Shown here: positions 17,812-31,009 of the stretch, one piece after another
How the letters are laid out: each line of letters starts with the position of its first letter
Numbering within the stretch: position 1 is the first letter of the stretch
NCBI RefSeq assembly: GCF_003116135.1
Contig: NZ_PDOA01000004.1
Span: 62,001 to 126,000 of the forward strand
DNA from: Teichococcus aestuarii
GTDB lineage: Bacteria; Pseudomonadota; Alphaproteobacteria; Acetobacterales; Acetobacteraceae
Length of the DNA stretch: 64,000 bases
Direction: 5' to 3'
Position numbers and translations under genes: made by a program
Notes under the pieces: generated by a model
What the model saw: the letters and a program-made list of their open reading frames with translations, nothing else
Database searches by the model: none
What the model was told of the DNA's origin: nothing

Positions 17812-18135
17812 TCAGCCCGGCGGGCGGCGCGCCTCGGCCAGCAGCAGCTCGACCAGGGCGGGGAAGCGCTGCCGTAGCTCCTCCAGCCGAAGCCGGTTGG
17901 TGCGGCCATTGCCGAGATCGACCTGGCGGATCAGCCCCGCCTCGCGCAGCACGCGGAAATGGTGGGTGCGCGTGGCCTTGGCCACCGGCAGCGCGAAGCC
18001 GCCGCAGGGGATGACGGCCCCCGGCTCGGCCGCCAAGGTGAGCACCACCTGGCGGCGCAGCGGATCGGCCAGCGCGGCGAAGATCGCGCCCAGCTCCATC
18101 GCCTCCGGCGCCGGGTGGGCAAGCTCCTCCGGCAT
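17812..18135 (-). CDS. ArsR-family winged-helix repressor
   Basis: 107 aa. The helix-turn-helix reads AIFAALADPLRRQVVLTLAA, then KATRTHHFRVLREAGLI as recognition helix, then a beta wing with GNGRTNRLRLEEL. There is no ELCVCDL-type metal site; a lone Cys lies in the loop IPCGGFALP, so the signal is probably not arsenic. The start at 18135 matches the usual MPEEL-type N-terminus; a longer frame upstream crosses the promoter. It faces the quinone oxidoreductase at 18218, and the only clear palindrome of the region lies between them. It therefore probably represses itself and that enzyme. Confidence 0.87.
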   Translation of the reverse strand: MPEELAHPAPEAMELGAIFAALADPLRRQVVLTLAAEPGAVIPCGGFALPVAKATRTHHFRVLREAGLIRQVDLGNGRTNRLRLEELRQRFPALVELLLAEARRPPG

Positions 18136-18152
18136 GGCGCCCCTTTCGTGAA

Positions 18153-18174
18153 AGGTACGATTTACATCATACCT
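18153..18174. promoter_or_regulatory. predicted ArsR operator
   Basis: Interrupted palindrome with arms AGGTACGAT (18153-18161) and ATCATACCT (18166-18174) around a TTAC spacer; eight of nine positions pair. It lies 17 bp from the regulator's ATG and 43 bp from the oxidoreductase ATG, in the one AT-rich patch of the intergenic region. Confidence 0.65.
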
Positions 18175-18217
18175 CAAGCGGTGTGTGATGGCGGTATCCT
18201 TTCTGGAGCCGCCCCCC

Positions 18218-19198
18218 ATGTCCACATGCCGCGTTGCCCGCATCGCCGAGTTCGGCCCGCCCGAGGTCCTGCGCGTGGCGGCGGAGGCGCTGCCGCCGCC
18301 CGCCCCGGGCGAGGCGCAGCTCCGCCAGACGGCGATCGGCTTCAACTTCATCGACATCTACCAGCGCCGCGGCGTCTATCCGCTGCCCCTGCCGACCGGC
18401 CTCGGCTTCGAGGCGGCGGGGGTGGTCGAGGCGGTGGGCGAGGGCGTCTCCGACGTGAAGCCCGGCGACCGGGTGGCCTACATGAATGCCGGCCCCGGCG
18501 CCTATGCCGACCGGCGCAACGTGGCCGCCGAGAGGCTGGTGCCGCTGCCGGACACCGTGCCGGACGAGGCGGCGGCGACGCTGCTCTTCAAGGGGCTGAC
18601 GGCGCAGTACCTGCTGCGCCGCACCCATGCCGTGCAGCCCGGCGACCTGCTGCTGGTGCATTCGGCGGCGGGCGGCGTGGGGCAGATCCTGACGCGCTGG
18701 GCGGTGGCGCTGGGCGCCACGGTCATCGGCACCACCGGCTCGCCAGGCAAGCGCGGGGCGGCGCTGGCCGCCGGCTGCGCCGCGGTGATCGACCTCAACG
18801 ACCCCGACTGGCCGGCGGCCTTCCTGGCGGCGACGGGCGGGCGCAAGGCACGGGTGGTGTACGACGCGGTGGGCCAGGACACGCTGCTGAAGTCGCTGGA
18901 CTGCGCCGCGCCCTTCGGGCTGGTGGTGTGCTACGGCGCCGCCTCCGGCAAGGCGCCCGCCATCGACCCTGAGCTGCTGAACAAGAAGGGCTGCCTGTTC
19001 CTGACGCGCCCCTCGGTCTTCCCGCACAATGCCGACCCCGCCACCTTCCGCGCCAATGCCGCCGACCTGTTCGACGCCATTGCGCGCGGGCATGTGACGG
19101 TGACGATCGGCGGCCGCTTCCGGCTCGACGACATCGCCGCGGCACACCGCGCGGCGGAGGAGCGCCGCGTGGAGGGGGCCATCCTGATCACGCCCTAG
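18218..19198 (+). CDS. qor: NADPH:quinone oxidoreductase (zinc-free MDR family)
   Basis: 326 aa. The GroES-like domain opens VARIAEFGPPEVLRV with FNFIDIYQRRGVYP and GLGFEAAGVVEAVG. The Rossmann domain has LLVHSAAGGVGQILTRWA (the AAGGVG nucleotide-binding motif) and TTGSPGKRGAALAAG. The catalytic zinc Cys/His of alcohol dehydrogenases are absent, as expected for Qor. It reduces quinones or reactive carbonyls with NADPH in the cytoplasm. The ATG at 18218 is preceded by GGAG at nine bases; an earlier ATG at 18185 lacks this. It is divergent from the ArsR regulator and probably under its control. Confidence 0.87.
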   Translation: MSTCRVARIAEFGPPEVLRVAAEALPPPAPGEAQLRQTAIGFNFIDIYQRRGVYPLPLPTGLGFEAAGVVEAVGEGVSDVKPGDRVAYMNAGPGAYADRRNVAAERLVPLPDTVPDEAAATLLFKGLTAQYLLRRTHAVQPGDLLLVHSAAGGVGQILTRWAVALGATVIGTTGSPGKRGAALAAGCAAVIDLNDPDWPAAFLAATGGRKARVVYDAVGQDTLLKSLDCAAPFGLVVCYGAASGKAPAIDPELLNKKGCLFLTRPSVFPHNADPATFRANAADLFDAIARGHVTVTIGGRFRLDDIAAAHRAAEERRVEGAILITP

Positions 19199-19248
19199 CC
19201 CGGGGCAGACCGGCGGCGGTCAGGCTCCGGGGCGCCGCGTGGCGGCCC

Positions 19249-20478
19249 TCAGCCCCGCCGGCGCGTGGCGCCGAGGAACAGCACGGTGCCGAGCAGCACC
19301 ATGGCGCCGAGGAAGCCGATGGCCATGCCCACCCCGCCCGCCGCCGCCACCGGCCCGGTGGCCGCCTGCAGCACGGCGGCGCCGGCGAAGAAGGAGAGGT
19401 TGACCGCCGAGAGCGCCTTGCCCGCCTCCTCCGGCGGCACGGCGGCGCGCGTCATGGCGAAGATCAGCGGCTGGATGGCGATGGCCAGGCCGAAGGCGAA
19501 AAGCAGCGCCGCATCGGCGGAGACGGGCAGCACCGGCACGCCGGCGAGGCGGGAGAGCCAGCCCCCCGGCCCGCCGCCGGCCACCAGCAGCAGCGCCAGC
19601 CCGGCCACGGCGTGCCCGGCCGCCAGCAGGGCGCGGCGGCGGCCCAGGCGCCGGTCCAGCACACCGGCCGCGACGGGCCCCGCGATCAGCGCCAGGGTCA
19701 GCAGCAGCAGCACATGGCCGGCCTCGATGCGGGTGAGGCCCTTCACCTCCATCAGCCACGGCCCGCCCCACAGTCCGCGCACGCCGATGACCACGGCGAA
19801 GGAGGCGAAGGCCAGCAGCACCATGCCGCGCAGCTTCGCGCCCGCGCCGAGGCGCAGCACCCGCTTTGCGTCGGCCAGCAGGCCGGGGTGGGGGCCGGGG
19901 TTGGGCTCCGGCGCCGGCACGGCGCGCGCCACCAGCGCCGCCACGCCGATGGCCAGCGCGCCCGAGACCCAGAAGCCGGCGCGCCAGCCCTGCTGCTCCA
20001 CCAGCCAGGCCAGCGGGCTGGCCGAGAGCAGCATGCCGACATTGCCCACCCCCTGGATCAGCCCCGACCACAGGCCGAACTTGGCGGGCGTCAGCAGCTT
20101 GGCGGCCAGCGTCATCGGGCAGAGCAGCATGCCGGAGCAGCCGAGGCCCAGCACCACCTGCGCCAGCAGGAAGCCGCCCGGGCCGCCCGCCAGCGCCGCC
20201 AGCACCGTGCCCGCCGCCACCAGCGCCAGCAGCGCCAGCGAGACGGGGCGCACGCCGAAGCGGTCCAGCGCCACGCCGAGCGGGATCTGCCCGGCGGCGA
20301 AGGCGAAGTGGTAGGCGCCGGTGAGGCTGGCCAGCCCCTCGGCCGAGACGCCGAGGTCGAGCGCCAGCACGTCGGCCGAGATGGCGGGCAGGGTGCGTAC
20401 CAGGTTCGAGATCATGTGCCCGAAGCCCAGCACCAGCAGCGGCGCCACGAAGGCGGCCGATCCCTCACGGGTGTTCAT
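19249..20478 (-). CDS. MFS transporter
   Basis: 409 aa with 12 hydrophobic helices. The MFS loop between helices 2 and 3 appears as PLGVALDRFGVRPVSLAL, the helix-4 region as VLGLGCSGMLLCPMTL, and the second half begins LRGMVLLAFASFAVVIGVRGLWGGPWL. It is likely a proton-driven carrier at the inner membrane, of unknown substrate. It lies downstream of a second, only distantly related MFS gene on the same strand, but a strong terminator-like hairpin sits between them, so it probably has its own promoter. It converges on the quinone oxidoreductase. Confidence 0.85.
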   Translation of the reverse strand: MNTREGSAAFVAPLLVLGFGHMISNLVRTLPAISADVLALDLGVSAEGLASLTGAYHFAFAAGQIPLGVALDRFGVRPVSLALLALVAAGTVLAALAGGPGGFLLAQVVLGLGCSGMLLCPMTLAAKLLTPAKFGLWSGLIQGVGNVGMLLSASPLAWLVEQQGWRAGFWVSGALAIGVAALVARAVPAPEPNPGPHPGLLADAKRVLRLGAGAKLRGMVLLAFASFAVVIGVRGLWGGPWLMEVKGLTRIEAGHVLLLLTLALIAGPVAAGVLDRRLGRRRALLAAGHAVAGLALLLVAGGGPGGWLSRLAGVPVLPVSADAALLFAFGLAIAIQPLIFAMTRAAVPPEEAGKALSAVNLSFFAGAAVLQAATGPVAAAGGVGMAIGFLGAMVLLGTVLFLGATRRRG

Positions 20479-20549
20479 GCGTCTGTCCGTCCCATCCCTG
20501 GGGGAAGGGTTTGGCGCAGCCGGCGGCCTTCGTAAACTCGAAGAAAAAA

Positions 20550-20585
20550 GAAGGGGGTCCGGGGGAATTCCTTCCCCCGGCCTTC
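20550..20585 (-). terminator. intrinsic terminator, conserved hairpin module (copy 1)
   Basis: Arms CCGGGGGAA (20559-20567) and TTCCCCCGG (20572-20580) with a TTCC loop, plus an outer GAAGG/CCTTC pair. Read on the minus strand the hairpin is followed by CTTCTTTTTTCTTC, a good U-tract. It abuts the stop of the MFS gene at 20585. The same module recurs at 44451, 49000 and 63408. Confidence 0.8.
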
Positions 20586-21829
20586 TAGTTCCTGGCGCTG
20601 CCCCCCAGCGCCGCGCGGCACCACAGCGTCAGCCCCACCATGGCGATGGCGGCCAGCAGGAAGGCGCCGGTGTAGCCGCTGCGCGCCAGCAGCGCACCGA
20701 AGCAGACCGAGCCCACGCCCTGCCCCAGGAACAGCGCCATGGCGAAGGCGGAGACGGCGGTGGCCCGGGCTTCCGGCAGGGCCTCGGTGCTGCGCGCCTG
20801 GAGCACGCCGTGGAAGCTGAAGAAGAACAGCCCGAGCAGCGCCTGCATGGCCGCCACCAGAGGCCAGGAGGGTGCCAGCGCCAGCACCGCCAGCGCCGCG
20901 GACAGCAGCAGCCCTCCGCCCAGCATCAGCCGCGTCTCGCCGAACCAGCCGAGCAGCCGCCGCGCCGCGCGGGTGTAGGCCAGGGCGCCGAGGCCGAATC
21001 CCGCCACCACCAGCCCGGCCTGCCAGGGTTCCAGGTGGAAATCCTGGATCAGGTAGGAGCCGATGAAGGGGAAGGCGCCGCCGAACAGCAGCAGCCCGTC
21101 GAGGAAGGCGGCCAGCAGCAGCAGGCGGGCGGCGCGGCGGCTGAGCAGCTCGGCATAGCTGGCGAAGCCGAGGCGGCCGGAGCCGGCCGGCTGGCCGCGC
21201 CACAGCCGCCCCCCCAGCGTGGCGGCGATGGCCGCCGCCGTCAGCAGCGACACCGAGGCGGTGACGAGGAACACAGCCCGCCAGCCGAAGGCCTGGCCGA
21301 TGCTGCCCGAGATGGGGCCGGTGAGGAGCTGGGCCATGACCATGCCGGTGAGGAAGCGGCTGATGGTGGCCTGCCGCTCCTGGTAGGGCACGTTGTCGCC
21401 GATCCAGGCCAAAGCGAGGGGGATGATGGCGCCGCCGGCCGCGCCGGTGGCGGCGCGCAACGCCAGCATCTGGCCGAGCGACCCGGCCAGCGCGCAGGCC
21501 GCCATGGCCAGGCCATAGGCGATGAGGCCGAGGGTCAGCACGCGCAGCTTGCCGAAGCGGTCGCCGAGCGGGCCGAGCACCACCTGGCAGAGGCCGTAGG
21601 GCAGGGCGAAGGCGGTGATCAGCACCGCCACCTCGGCCACGGTGCTGTGCAGGTCGCGCGCCACGAGCGGCAGCAGCGGGTCCAGCAGCCGCATGCCGCA
21701 GCCGGTGGCGAAGGCCGCCGCCGCCAGCAGCGGCAGGATGGCCAGCGGTGGCTTCGCCGCCCCTGGCTTGCTCACTTCTGGCGTGCTCACCCCTGGCGTG
21801 CTGCCGCCGGGGGCCTCGGCCGTGCTCAC
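20585..21829 (-). CDS. MFS transporter (drug/metabolite exporter type)
   Basis: 414 aa with 12 hydrophobic helices after a soluble, repetitive N-terminus of about 25 residues ([14 protein letters not shown]). The MFS motif A is [20 protein letters not shown] and helix 4/5 reads [20 protein letters not shown], similar to the Bcr/CflA and YdhP-type exporter groups. It starts in a four-base overlap with the end of rlmN, so rlmN and this carrier are probably co-transcribed. The substrate is not predictable. It ends directly at an intrinsic terminator. Confidence 0.85.
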   Translation of the reverse strand: MSTAEAPGGSTPGVSTPEVSKPGAAKPPLAILPLLAAAAFATGCGMRLLDPLLPLVARDLHSTVAEVAVLITAFALPYGLCQVVLGPLGDRFGKLRVLTLGLIAYGLAMAACALAGSLGQMLALRAATGAAGGAIIPLALAWIGDNVPYQERQATISRFLTGMVMAQLLTGPISGSIGQAFGWRAVFLVTASVSLLTAAAIAATLGGRLWRGQPAGSGRLGFASYAELLSRRAARLLLLAAFLDGLLLFGGAFPFIGSYLIQDFHLEPWQAGLVVAGFGLGALAYTRAARRLLGWFGETRLMLGGGLLLSAALAVLALAPSWPLVAAMQALLGLFFFSFHGVLQARSTEALPEARATAVSAFAMALFLGQGVGSVCFGALLARSGYTGAFLLAAIAMVGLTLWCRAALGGSARN

Positions 21830-23094
21830 GCGGCGTCGGCCGCGCGGGGGCGCGGGGCGGCGAGTTCCGCCCCGTCGTTGCGGCGCGCCGGGCGGGCGCG
21901 CTCGCTCTCGGTCTTGAGCTGGCCGCAGGCGGCCAGGATGTCCCGCCCGCGCGGGGTGCGGATGGGGGCCGAGTAGCCTGCCTCCATGACGATCCGCCCG
22001 AAGCGGTGGATGGCGTTGTTCGACGAGGTCTCGTAGGGGCTGCCGGGCCAGGGGTTGAACGGGATCAGGTTCACCTTGGCCGGGATGCCCTTGAGCAGCC
22101 GCACCAGCTCCCGCGCATCGGCCTCCGAATCGTTGACGCCCTTCAGCATGACGTATTCGAAGGTGATGCGCCGGGCGTTGGAGGCGCCGGGGTAGCGGCG
22201 GCAGGCCGCCATCAGCTCCTCGATCGGGTATTTCCGGTTCAGCGGCACGATCTCGTCGCGGATGTCGTTGCGCACCGCGTGCAGCGAGACGGCGAGGCCG
22301 ACGCCGAGCTCCGCGCCGCAGCGGTCCATCATCGGCACCACGCCGGAGGTGGAGAGGGTGATGCGCCGGCGGGAGAGGGCGATGCCCTCGCCATCCATGA
22401 TGATGCGCATCGCCTTGGCGACGTTCTCGTAGTTATAGAGCGGCTCGCCCATGCCCATGATGACGATGGTGGAGAGCAGGCGCGGCGTGCCGTCGGCCGG
22501 GCTCGGCCACTCGCCGTAGCTGTCGCGCGCCGCCATGAACTGGCCGACGATCTCGGCCGCGCCCAGGTTGCGCACCAGCTTCTGCGTGCCGGTGTGGCAG
22601 AAGCGGCAGGAGAGGGTGCAGCCCACCTGCGTCGAGATGCAGACCGCGCCGCGGTCCTCCTGCTGGTCCGGGATGTAGACGGTCTCGACCTTCTGACCGT
22701 CGCGGAAGGCGAAGAGGAACTTGCGGGTGCCGTCCTCGCTGGTCTGCTCGGTGTCCACGCCGGGGCGGCCGATGACGAAGCGCTCGGCGAGCTTGCCCTG
22801 CATCGGCTTGGCGATGGAGGGCATCTTCCCGAAATCGGTCACGCCCTGGTGGTAGATCCAGTGCCAGAGCTGCTTGGCGCGGAAGGGCTTCTCGCCCATG
22901 GCCACCATCTCGGCCACCAGCTCCTCGCGCGAGAGGCCGACGAGGTCGCGCCGGCCGTCCGGCAGCGTGGCGGCGGGCGGCGCGAACAGCGCGGCCTTGG
23001 CCAGGATGCGGCCGCGCTCGGCCTCGCTCAGGTCGGCTGCGGTCAGGTCGGCTGCGGTCGGCTCGGGGGTGGCAAGGCTGGCGGTCTGGGTCAT
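21826..23094 (-). CDS. rlmN: dual-specificity RNA methyltransferase RlmN
   Basis: 422 aa radical-SAM enzyme that methylates C2 of A2503 in 23S rRNA and of A37 in some tRNAs. The 4Fe-4S CxxxCxxC is CTLSCRFC, and [23 protein letters not shown] and [12 protein letters not shown] are all textbook RlmN. The methyl-carrying/acceptor Cys pair is present (QVGC region and AACGQL near residue 398). The first 25 residues contain a short duplication, [10 protein letters not shown], visible in DNA as a repeated 15-bp unit. The start at 23094 lies eight bases after the stop of the IalB-like gene. The C-terminal tail of 30 residues is disordered. Confidence 0.95.
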   Translation of the reverse strand: MTQTASLATPEPTAADLTAADLSEAERGRILAKAALFAPPAATLPDGRRDLVGLSREELVAEMVAMGEKPFRAKQLWHWIYHQGVTDFGKMPSIAKPMQGKLAERFVIGRPGVDTEQTSEDGTRKFLFAFRDGQKVETVYIPDQQEDRGAVCISTQVGCTLSCRFCHTGTQKLVRNLGAAEIVGQFMAARDSYGEWPSPADGTPRLLSTIVIMGMGEPLYNYENVAKAMRIIMDGEGIALSRRRITLSTSGVVPMMDRCGAELGVGLAVSLHAVRNDIRDEIVPLNRKYPIEELMAACRRYPGASNARRITFEYVMLKGVNDSEADARELVRLLKGIPAKVNLIPFNPWPGSPYETSSNNAIHRFGRIVMEAGYSAPIRTPRGRDILAACGQLKTESERARPARRNDGAELAAPRPRAADAA

Positions 23095-23102
23095 GGTGCT
23101 TT

Positions 23103-23630
23103 CTACCGGCGGCCGGCCGGACATTCCTTGCTGATGGCCTCGTAGGCCGCGGTGAAGCCGGAGAGGGAGAAGGTGTCGCTGGTGGTGCCGCGGCCCTGCG
23201 CGCCGGGGCCCTTGGCCACGGCCTGGGCGCCGGCGCGGAAGGCGGCCACGGCCTTGGCGCCCTCGCGCGCGAAGGCGTTGTCCTGCGCCGTGTAGAAATC
23301 CAGCTCGGTGCTGCCCACCGTCACCGTCACCTCGGCGTTGCGGGGGTAGCTGTGGCCGGCGCGCAGCGCCACCTGGTCGCGCCCCTGCGGCCGGTGCGTC
23401 ACCGTCAGGATGGCGGCCTGGCGGTTCTCGGCGCGGGCGAAGGCGTAGCAGACCTTCTGCTTGCCTTCCTGGTGCGTCGCCGCCGTCCAGTCCTGGAAGG
23501 TGCCGAGCGCCTGCGGGCGCTGGGCCTGCTGGGCTTGGGCGGGAGAGGCGGCGCCGAGCCACAGGGCCGCGGCAGCCAGCGGGACGGCGCCGGCGGCGCC
23601 AGACAGCAGGAGGGAGAGGAGGCGGTTCAT
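23103..23630 (-). CDS. invasion-associated locus B (IalB)-family secreted protein
   Basis: 175 aa. Signal peptide [21 protein letters not shown] followed by cleavage near AQAQQ. The mature domain matches the IalB/YigM-like family: [35 protein letters not shown], and the closing [17 protein letters not shown] with a paired Cys (with the Cys of KVCYA). Such proteins are periplasmic or outer-membrane associated in many alphaproteobacteria; only in Bartonella is one tied to host invasion. Nothing here suggests pathogenicity. It precedes rlmN by eight bases on the same strand. Confidence 0.85.
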   Translation of the reverse strand: MNRLLSLLLSGAAGAVPLAAAALWLGAASPAQAQQAQRPQALGTFQDWTAATHQEGKQKVCYAFARAENRQAAILTVTHRPQGRDQVALRAGHSYPRNAEVTVTVGSTELDFYTAQDNAFAREGAKAVAAFRAGAQAVAKGPGAQGRGTTSDTFSLSGFTAAYEAISKECPAGRR

Positions 23631-23734
23631 GTGCCCCAGATAAGGTCTCCGGCCCGGATGCCGCAACCGCGCAAAGCCCGCATCCGGTGCGCTTGCGTTG
23701 CAGATGTGATGCCCGGCTGCGCGGCGCGGCCGCC

Positions 23735-24622
23735 TTATCCCGCGCCGGAGCGTGCCGGGGCGGCGGGCGGCCACGGCACCTTGTCGGCGTAGTTGCAGTG
23801 CGCGCGCGCCACGCAGTGCCAGCATTCCGGCAGCCGCGCCTTGCAGATGTAGCGGCCGTGCAGGATCAGCCAGTGGTGCGCGTCGCGCAGCAGCTCGGGC
23901 GGCACGCGCTTCATGAGCTCCTCCTCCACCGCGCGCGGCGTCCGGCCCGGCGCCAGGCCGGTGCGGTTGCCGAGGCGGAAGATGTGCGTGTCCACCGCCA
24001 TCGCCTCCTCGCCGAAGGCCACGTTGAGCACCACATTGGCGGTCTTGCGGCCGACTCCGGCCAGCGCCTCCAGCGCCGCCCGCTCGGCCGGCACCTCCCC
24101 GCCATGCCGCTCCAGCAATTGCTGGGACAGCCTGATGACGTTGCGCGCCTTGGCCTTCCACAGCCCGATGCGGCGGATATGCGCGCCCACCCCTTCCTCG
24201 CCCAGCGCCAGCATGGCGGCGGGGGTGTCGGCCACCTGGAACAGCGTGGCGGTCGCCTTGTTCACCGAGACGTCGGTGGCCTGGGCGGAGAGCGCCACCG
24301 CCACCAGCAGCGTGTAGGGCGAAGTGAAGTGCAGCTCGGTGCGTGGCGCCGGGTTGGCCTCGGCCAGGGCGCGGACGAAGGCGGCGGCCTGCGCCGCGGA
24401 CATGCGGCGGGCGCGGCGCGGCGCCTCGGCCGTGCCGTGCAGCGGGCGCTTCGCGGCGGCGCGGCGGCGGGTGGCGGCGGGCACGGCCCCGGACTGTGGT
24501 GCGCCGGGCAGGGACGTCTCCGTTGCGGGCGCCTCGGAAACAAGCGTCCCGGAAGCGGCGGCCTCGGGAGCAGGGGCCTCGGGCGGCGCGGTGGCGCGGC
24601 GGGGGCGGGCGGGCGGCTTCAT
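23735..24622 (-). CDS. nth: endonuclease III, DNA glycosylase/AP lyase
   Basis: 295 aa, longer than the usual 210-230 because of an Ala/Pro/Arg-rich N-terminal extension of about 75 residues. The helix-hairpin-helix with catalytic Lys is [18 protein letters not shown], the catalytic Asp is in [14 protein letters not shown], and the 4Fe-4S cluster ligands are C-x6-C-x2-C-x5-C in [17 protein letters not shown]. It removes oxidised pyrimidines in base excision repair. Starts at 24622, 24634 and 24655 are all possible and change only the disordered tail, which probably is real sequence but may be trimmed by a later start. It is divergent from the DUF2244 gene. Confidence 0.93.
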   Translation of the reverse strand: MKPPARPRRATAPPEAPAPEAAASGTLVSEAPATETSLPGAPQSGAVPAATRRRAAAKRPLHGTAEAPRRARRMSAAQAAAFVRALAEANPAPRTELHFTSPYTLLVAVALSAQATDVSVNKATATLFQVADTPAAMLALGEEGVGAHIRRIGLWKAKARNVIRLSQQLLERHGGEVPAERAALEALAGVGRKTANVVLNVAFGEEAMAVDTHIFRLGNRTGLAPGRTPRAVEEELMKRVPPELLRDAHHWLILHGRYICKARLPECWHCVARAHCNYADKVPWPPAAPARSGAG

Positions 24623-24692
24623 GCGGTGTTCCATCAGAAGGGGTGCATATTCCATCTTCGCGAACCGCACTCCCAGCCTATGTTTGGGCGCG

Positions 24693-25223
24693 ATGCCCGC
24701 AACCCCCGAGCCGATCCCCGCCGAGCCGGTCCTGTTCGAGGCGATCAGCACGCCGCCCCGCAGCTTCCGGCCGCGCGGCTTCGTGGTGATGCTGGGGCTT
24801 GGCCTGCTCTGGTCGCTCGGCGGCGGCATCGCCTTCGTGCTGATGGGCGCCTGGCCGGTGCTGCCCTTCCTGGGGCTGGAGGTGGCCGGCGCGCTGGCGC
24901 TGGTGGCGCTGCACCACCGCTGGTCGGGGCGGGCGCGGGAGGTGGTCTCGCTCACCCGGCAACACCTCCTGGTGCAGCGGCGCGACGGCACCGGCCGCTG
25001 GGAGCGCGCCGTGCTCGACCCCTACTGGGCGCGGGTGGAATGGAGCGAGCGGCAGGGGCTGGCGCTGGTGCAGCGCGGCCGCCGGGTGCCGATCGGGCGC
25101 TTCCTCTCGGAGGAGGAGCAGCAGGAGCTGGCCGCCGCCCTGCGCCGCGTGCTGGCCGAGTACCGCACGCCGGTCTTCGACAACCCGCAGCTCCGTGAGG
25201 CGCGGCCTTACAAGCCAGAGTGA
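24693..25223 (+). CDS. DUF2244 membrane protein
   Basis: 176 aa. Two adjacent membrane helices (FVVMLGLGLLWSLGGGIAFV and AWPVLPFLGLEVAGALALVA) are followed by a soluble domain with SLTRQHLLVQRRD, DPYWARVEW and GRFLSEEEQQELAAALRRVL, the classical layout of DUF2244 proteins. The family is common beside nth or cytochrome oxidase genes in alphaproteobacteria; its function is not known. The start at 24693 follows from family length. It is divergent from nth with a short promoter region of about 70 bp. Confidence 0.85.
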   Translation: MPATPEPIPAEPVLFEAISTPPRSFRPRGFVVMLGLGLLWSLGGGIAFVLMGAWPVLPFLGLEVAGALALVALHHRWSGRAREVVSLTRQHLLVQRRDGTGRWERAVLDPYWARVEWSERQGLALVQRGRRVPIGRFLSEEEQQELAAALRRVLAEYRTPVFDNPQLREARPYKPE

Positions 25224-25291
25224 TGCTGCGCTGCACAAGAAGCTGCTAGGATGGCGCACCAAGGGCCTTTCCCTTCTGGAGTGCCATTCCG

Positions 25292-25762
25292 ATGAACAAT
25301 CCTTTCGCCCACGGCCAGCGCGCCGCCCGCCACGCCAATGCCGTGATGACCACACTGGAGGCGGCGCGGCAGGTGATCGACCATCGCCTCTCGGCGGATG
25401 CGGCGCACCGGCGCGGCCCGGTGGCCACCCTGCTCGAGGTGGGGCGCATGGTGCCGGAGAAGATGCTGGCCTTCTCGGCGGGCGGCGCTGCGCTGGCGCA
25501 GGGCGGCATGGCGCTGGGCCAGCGCGCCCTGGAGTACAGCATGGCCGAGATGGAGGCCGCGCACCGCGCCACGCTGCGCGCGACCGGCACGCCCAACCCG
25601 TTGGCGGTGGCCGGCCTGCAGGCGGAATGGGCGGTGGGCGCCATGAGCCGCGCCCAGGGCTTCGGCGCCGCGTGGACGGGGCTGTGCCTCTCCATGGCGG
25701 AGCAGGCGCTGCGGCCCGTCCACACCGCCGTGACGGAGAACCACCGCCGCCTGCGCGGCTGA
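25292..25762 (+). CDS. phasin-like helical protein
   Basis: 156 aa, almost all helix-forming, no signal peptide or membrane segment. The pattern ARQVIDHRLSADAAH, MVPEKMLAFSAGGAALAQG and ALEYSMAEMEAAHRATL resembles phasins, which coat polyhydroxyalkanoate granules. Identity is weak by eye, so this is a tentative call. The ATG is preceded by CTGGAG at a good distance. It stands alone, with no PHA synthase in view. An intrinsic terminator serving the opposite amtB gene lies 75 bp after its stop. Confidence 0.6.
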   Translation: MNNPFAHGQRAARHANAVMTTLEAARQVIDHRLSADAAHRRGPVATLLEVGRMVPEKMLAFSAGGAALAQGGMALGQRALEYSMAEMEAAHRATLRATGTPNPLAVAGLQAEWAVGAMSRAQGFGAAWTGLCLSMAEQALRPVHTAVTENHRRLRG

Positions 25763-25835
25763 ACGCCGGCCTCCGGGTGGTGGGCGATGGGGGGCCGTTC
25801 CGCCGCCGCGCCACCGCCTGCGGGATGAGACAAGC

Positions 25836-25869
25836 AAAAAAAATACGCCGGGGGATCGCTCCCCCGGCG
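25836..25869 (-). terminator. intrinsic terminator of glnK-amtB
   Basis: Perfect 10-bp stem CGCCGGGGGA/TCCCCCGGCG with a TCGC loop (25846-25869), followed on the minus strand by TA and eight U. It lies 33 bp beyond the amtB stop. Confidence 0.88.
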
Positions 25870-25901
25870 CCGGTTCCGCGGGCCGCGCGCGGCGAGATGG
25901 C

Positions 25902-27299
25902 TCAGCCGAGCCGTTCGCCGTGCAGCGAGACGTCGAGGCCCTCGCGCTCCTCCTCCTCGGTGACGCGCAGGCCCACCACCACGTCCACGACCTTCAGGAT
26001 GATCCAGGTGCCGATCGCGGTGAAGATGAAGGTGGCGACCGTGGCGTAGACCTGGATCAGGAACTGGTCGAAGGAGCCGGAGATGCCCTCCGGCGCGCCC
26101 GGCGTGGCCGAGAGCGGGCCATAGGCGAAGACGCCCACCAGCAGCGCGCCGACGATGCCGCAGATGCCGTGCACGCCGAAGGCGTCCAGGCTGTCGTCAT
26201 AGCCGCACCAGTGCTTCAGCGTGGTGGCGCCCCAGAAGCCGGCGAGGCCCGCCACCAGGCCGATGATCAGCGCCGGCACCGGCAGCACGAAGCCGGCGGC
26301 GGGGGTGATGGCGACGAGGCCCGCCACGGCGCCGGAGATGGCGCCCAGCACCGAGGGCTTGCCCTTGGTCATCCACTCGGCGGCCACCCAGGCCAGCACG
26401 CCGGCGGCGCCCGCCACCTGCGTCACCAGCATGGCCATGCCCGCGCGGCCGCCGGCGGCGCCCGCCGAGCCGGCGTTGAAGCCGAACCAGCCCACCCACA
26501 GCAGCGCCGCGCCGATGACGGCCAGGCCCAGGTTGAAGGGCGACATGTTCTCGGAGCCGAGGCCGGTGCGCTTGCCGAGGACGATGGCGGCCACCAGGCC
26601 GGCCACGCCCGCGTTGATGTGCACCACCGTGCCGCCGGCGAAGTCCAGCGCGCCGAGGGCGAAGATCCAGCCATTCGGGTGCCACACCCAGTGGGCGATC
26701 GGGCTGTAGATCAGCAGCGACCACAGCACGGTGAACAGCACGAGCGCCGAGAACTTCATCCGGTCCGCCACCGCGCCCGTGGCCAGCGCCGGGGTGATGA
26801 TGGCGAAGGTCATCTGGAACATGATGAAGACGGTCTCGGGGATGGTGAAGGCCACCGCCGCGTCGCCGCTGCCGAGCGTGAAGGGCGCGTCCCATGTGGG
26901 CGCCACGCCGGTGAGGAACAGCTTGGAGAGGTCGCCGATATAGGCGCCGCCCTCGCCGAAGGCCAGGCTGTAGCCCGCCACCATCCAGATGACGCTGCAC
27001 AGCGCCGCCAGGAAGAAGGACTGCATCATGGTGGCCAGCACGTTCTTCTTCCGCACCATGCCGGAATAGAACAGCGCCAAGCCGGGGATGGTCATCATCA
27101 GCACCAGCGCGGTGCTGGTGAGCATCCAGGCGGTGTCGCCGGTGTTGACCGCGGGCGCCTCCTCCTGCGCCAGGGCCGGCAGGGACAGCAGCAGGGCGGG
27201 CGCCAGGGCGGCGGCGGTGGCGGCGGCGCCGCGTGCCAGGCCGCTCAGCCGGCCGGGCCCGGGGGTGGCGGGGGTAGAAGGGGCGGATGCCGTTCGCAT
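25902..27299 (-). CDS. amtB: ammonium transporter AmtB
   Basis: 465 aa. Signal-like N-terminus ending LLLSLPALAQE, then 11 membrane helices. Family signatures include NTGDTAWMLTSTALVLMM, GLALFYSGMVRKKNVLATMM, the Phe/Trp ammonium-binding region, FAGGTVVHINAGVAGLVAA, and DSLDAFGVHGICGIVGALL with the conserved pore His pair. It conducts ammonium across the inner membrane and is shut by GlnK. The start at 27299 is supported by GAGGA five bases upstream. It lies 41 bp after glnK and shares its transcript, which starts from a sigma-54-like promoter. The soluble tail EEEEREGLDVSLHGE is usual. Confidence 0.96.
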   Translation of the reverse strand: MRTASAPSTPATPGPGRLSGLARGAAATAAALAPALLLSLPALAQEEAPAVNTGDTAWMLTSTALVLMMTIPGLALFYSGMVRKKNVLATMMQSFFLAALCSVIWMVAGYSLAFGEGGAYIGDLSKLFLTGVAPTWDAPFTLGSGDAAVAFTIPETVFIMFQMTFAIITPALATGAVADRMKFSALVLFTVLWSLLIYSPIAHWVWHPNGWIFALGALDFAGGTVVHINAGVAGLVAAIVLGKRTGLGSENMSPFNLGLAVIGAALLWVGWFGFNAGSAGAAGGRAGMAMLVTQVAGAAGVLAWVAAEWMTKGKPSVLGAISGAVAGLVAITPAAGFVLPVPALIIGLVAGLAGFWGATTLKHWCGYDDSLDAFGVHGICGIVGALLVGVFAYGPLSATPGAPEGISGSFDQFLIQVYATVATFIFTAIGTWIILKVVDVVVGLRVTEEEEREGLDVSLHGERLG

Positions 27300-27340
27300 C
27301 GTCCTCGGTTCCATTGTCGTCTGGTTGGCGGGGAGAGGCG

Positions 27341-30933
<3,593 letters not shown>

Positions 30934-31009
30934 CCGCTGTTCCCTTAAAGGAGGAATGTCCTTCCTAGGGCCGCGCGGGCGAAGATTCTCTAAAGCGCGG
31001 CGCGCCCGC

